Shown here: piece by piece, positions 62,692 through 64,000 of the stretch
Numbering within the stretch: the stretch's first letter is position 1
Layout: each line of letters starts with the position of its first letter
From: Sphaerolaimus hirsutus
Taxonomy: Eukaryota; Nematoda; Chromadorea; Monhysterida; Sphaerolaimidae
Assembly: GCA_964036195.1 (NCBI GenBank)
Contig: OZ038452.1
Location: 7,248,704 to 7,312,703 of the forward strand
Length of the DNA stretch: 64,000 nt
Direction of reading: 5' to 3'
Made by a program: the position numbers and the translations under genes
The notes under the pieces: generated by a model
Told to the model about the DNA's origin: nothing
Database searches by the model: none
What the model saw: only the letters and a program-made list of their open reading frames with translations

Positions 62692-63119
62692 GTTAAGTGC
62701 ACGGTTCCACATAACAAAAATTCATGTCGGAACGTGAAACACAATTTTGTACGTGTTTGAACTGTTGAACGAGATTCAATTGTCTACCAGATCACCAATT
62801 CCTCATAAAAATAGCCCAAATTTGGCATGGCAGTAGATAAATGTTTATATATATATATATATATTGTTGTATACCTATTTTTACCCCATTTTATTTTTAA
62901 TGAAAGCAAAGTCGGGGACTTTTCCTTTCCAAACTGTGCTTCGTGTATCCAAAAAAGTTGGCATTGTGTCAAAAAATAAAAACAGAAAATCGCTGTCGTT
63001 CGCTGAAGAACGCGCTAAAGTTCTTGCGTGCAGCGTTTTTCCCTACGCCCGAAAACGTCAATAACGCTGCAAAAAATCTTCAACCAAAAGGCCATTTACA
63101 AATATCCCAAAAATAAAAA
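62692..63119. other. SEC13 upstream region
   Basis: Holds a TA dinucleotide microsatellite (about 62848-62864). The last 150 bp before the ATG are less AT-rich, with GCTGAAGAACGCGCTAAAG, and probably include the transcription start and 5' leader. No TATA box can be asserted. Confidence 0.4.
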
Positions 63120-64000
63120 ATGACGTCAGTTCTGCCGTCTGGCGGCGCGGCCGCGAACACATTATGCGCCAAAATCGACACCGGGCATCGAGGGGCAATT
63201 CACGACGCGCAAACTGATTATTACGGGCAGAAGTTGGCCACTTGCAGCAGCGATCGAGTTGTCAGGCTGTTCAAATTGGACCAAACTGGACAGAGCTATT
63301 TGATTGACGAATTAATTGGGTTTGTTGTTTGATTTTAAAAGTTAATTTTGGAAAGATAATCTGGGCGATAATTGATTCTGTGACGTGGGTTTTTCGGCTG
63401 TAATGAACACCAACGCCTGAATTGACACATTGCCGCACTGCACAATGATTTTTATTTACGAATTCTGGAAATCTGCATCTCAAAATTGTCGAAACTGATC
63501 GATATCGCTCAAAAAAATTCTAACACCATCTGTCACACTTACCACTTCACAAAATCAGTAATTACCACTTTACCAAAGACGACACTTGTTAATTTCCTTA
63601 ACCCTACCTACACTTAACACTTTATCTGGGTCTACACTTAACCAAACTCTCCCACTTAAGGCACGAAGGTCCAGTTTGGCAAGTGTCCTGGTCGCATCCA
63701 AGTTTCGAAAGTCTTCTAGCCACATGCTCGTACGACAAAAAAGTTTTAGTTTGGAAGGAAACTGCGCTGCCGGGCGGCACTGTGAAATGGGCGAAAGTGC
63801 ATGAACATGCCGTCCATGATGCATCTGGTTTGTGTGTTTTGGTTTTGTGGCGTTGAAAATTGCTAGAATTTCTGTCTATTTTTTCCTTTTTAGATGTTTT
63901 GTCTTTCATTGAACATTTTAAATTCTGTTGGACTAGAGGGAACGTTTCAACCAATCTATTCTCGGTGTTCTTAAATGATAAGCGCTTTTCGTGGCGGAGA
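63120..64000 (+). CDS. SEC13: SEC13 WD40 protein, first two coding exons (gene runs off the window)
   Basis: A WD-repeat beta-propeller shared by the COPII outer coat, the Nup107-160 nuclear pore subcomplex and GATOR2. Exon 1 is 63120-63319 (ATG, CAAAAATAAAAAATG context) and exon 2 is 63661-63827. Exon 1 carries the SEC13 signature [20 protein letters not shown] (residues 26-45). Exon 2 has [13 protein letters not shown] and [15 protein letters not shown]. Donor TTGG|GTTTGT and acceptor TTAAG|GCACG join in phase, making ELIGHEGPVW. Exon 2 ends in phase 1 at CATCTG|GTTTGT, and the expected following residues (VNSV) are not found before 64000, so exon 3 lies beyond. The N-terminus is about 10 residues longer and Ala/Gly-rich compared with vertebrate SEC13. 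Confidence 0.95.

Noticed and set aside
17649-64000. COG2 and SEC13 as a functional trafficking cluster
   Set aside because: They are about 37 kb apart with an unrelated receptor gene between them and no shared regulatory sequence seen; proximity is probably chance.

Overview
The window is eukaryotic nuclear DNA, almost certainly from an invertebrate animal. Its genes are split by GT-AG introns, the intergenic and intronic DNA is AT-rich, and there are no operons, ribosome binding sites or prokaryotic signals. Three genes are supported with good or moderate confidence and a fourth is a weaker set of exons. I cannot name the species. Probably well over half of the DNA is small non-autonomous DNA transposons, often nested in each other. 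I saw no transposase gene, rRNA, tRNA or CRISPR array.

Layout. 1-11.6 kb: transposon mosaic with one hypothetical exon at 5691. 11.7-14.8 kb (minus strand): candidate exons of an unrecognised gene, interrupted by a mariner-like element. 17.65-26.24 kb (plus): a 12-exon COG2 gene (conserved oligomeric Golgi complex subunit 2) whose introns hold nested hAT-like insertions. 29.25-57.5 kb (minus): a long, divergent rhodopsin-like G-protein-coupled receptor gene. Its exons can be chained by reading phase from a candidate N-terminal exon through TM1-TM7. The two-exon segment covering the end of TM3 through TM5 is present twice. 39395-39594: 200-base assembly gap. 47.9-50.0 kb: two tandem repeats in AT-rich DNA. 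57.5-62.7 kb: transposon mosaic. 63.12 kb to the end (plus): the first two coding exons of SEC13.

Mobile DNA. Two broad groups recur. (1) hAT-like elements of about 150-1800 bp have short ends such as TAGGGTTNNN, CAGGGTTG, CAGAGTTG, CAACGATGG or TAGTGATG. They sit between 8-bp target-site duplications, 13 of which are exact here. Their interiors next to the ends are arrays of a family-specific short motif (GGGATC, GGCGCC, GGTGCC, GAACCG, GGAAAACGG, TTTAAAACG, ATCGATAT, TTACG, AAACTCAAAACACAG, AAAATAAAAT). (2) TA-flanked inverted-repeat elements start with CCGTA and are followed by family-specific sequence, the commonest rich in G-runs and C-runs. A mariner-like element with inverted repeats of about 280 bp occurs twice.

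How the genes relate. COG2 (Golgi tethering) and SEC13 (COPII coat, nuclear pore, GATOR) are both housekeeping trafficking genes, but nothing in the sequence links their regulation. The most interesting locus is the receptor. It has a duplicated exon cassette whose phases force one-or-the-other use. An hAT-like element lies 17 bp from one splice acceptor. A 5.1-kb foldback element appears to split the candidate first coding exon just before its donor site.
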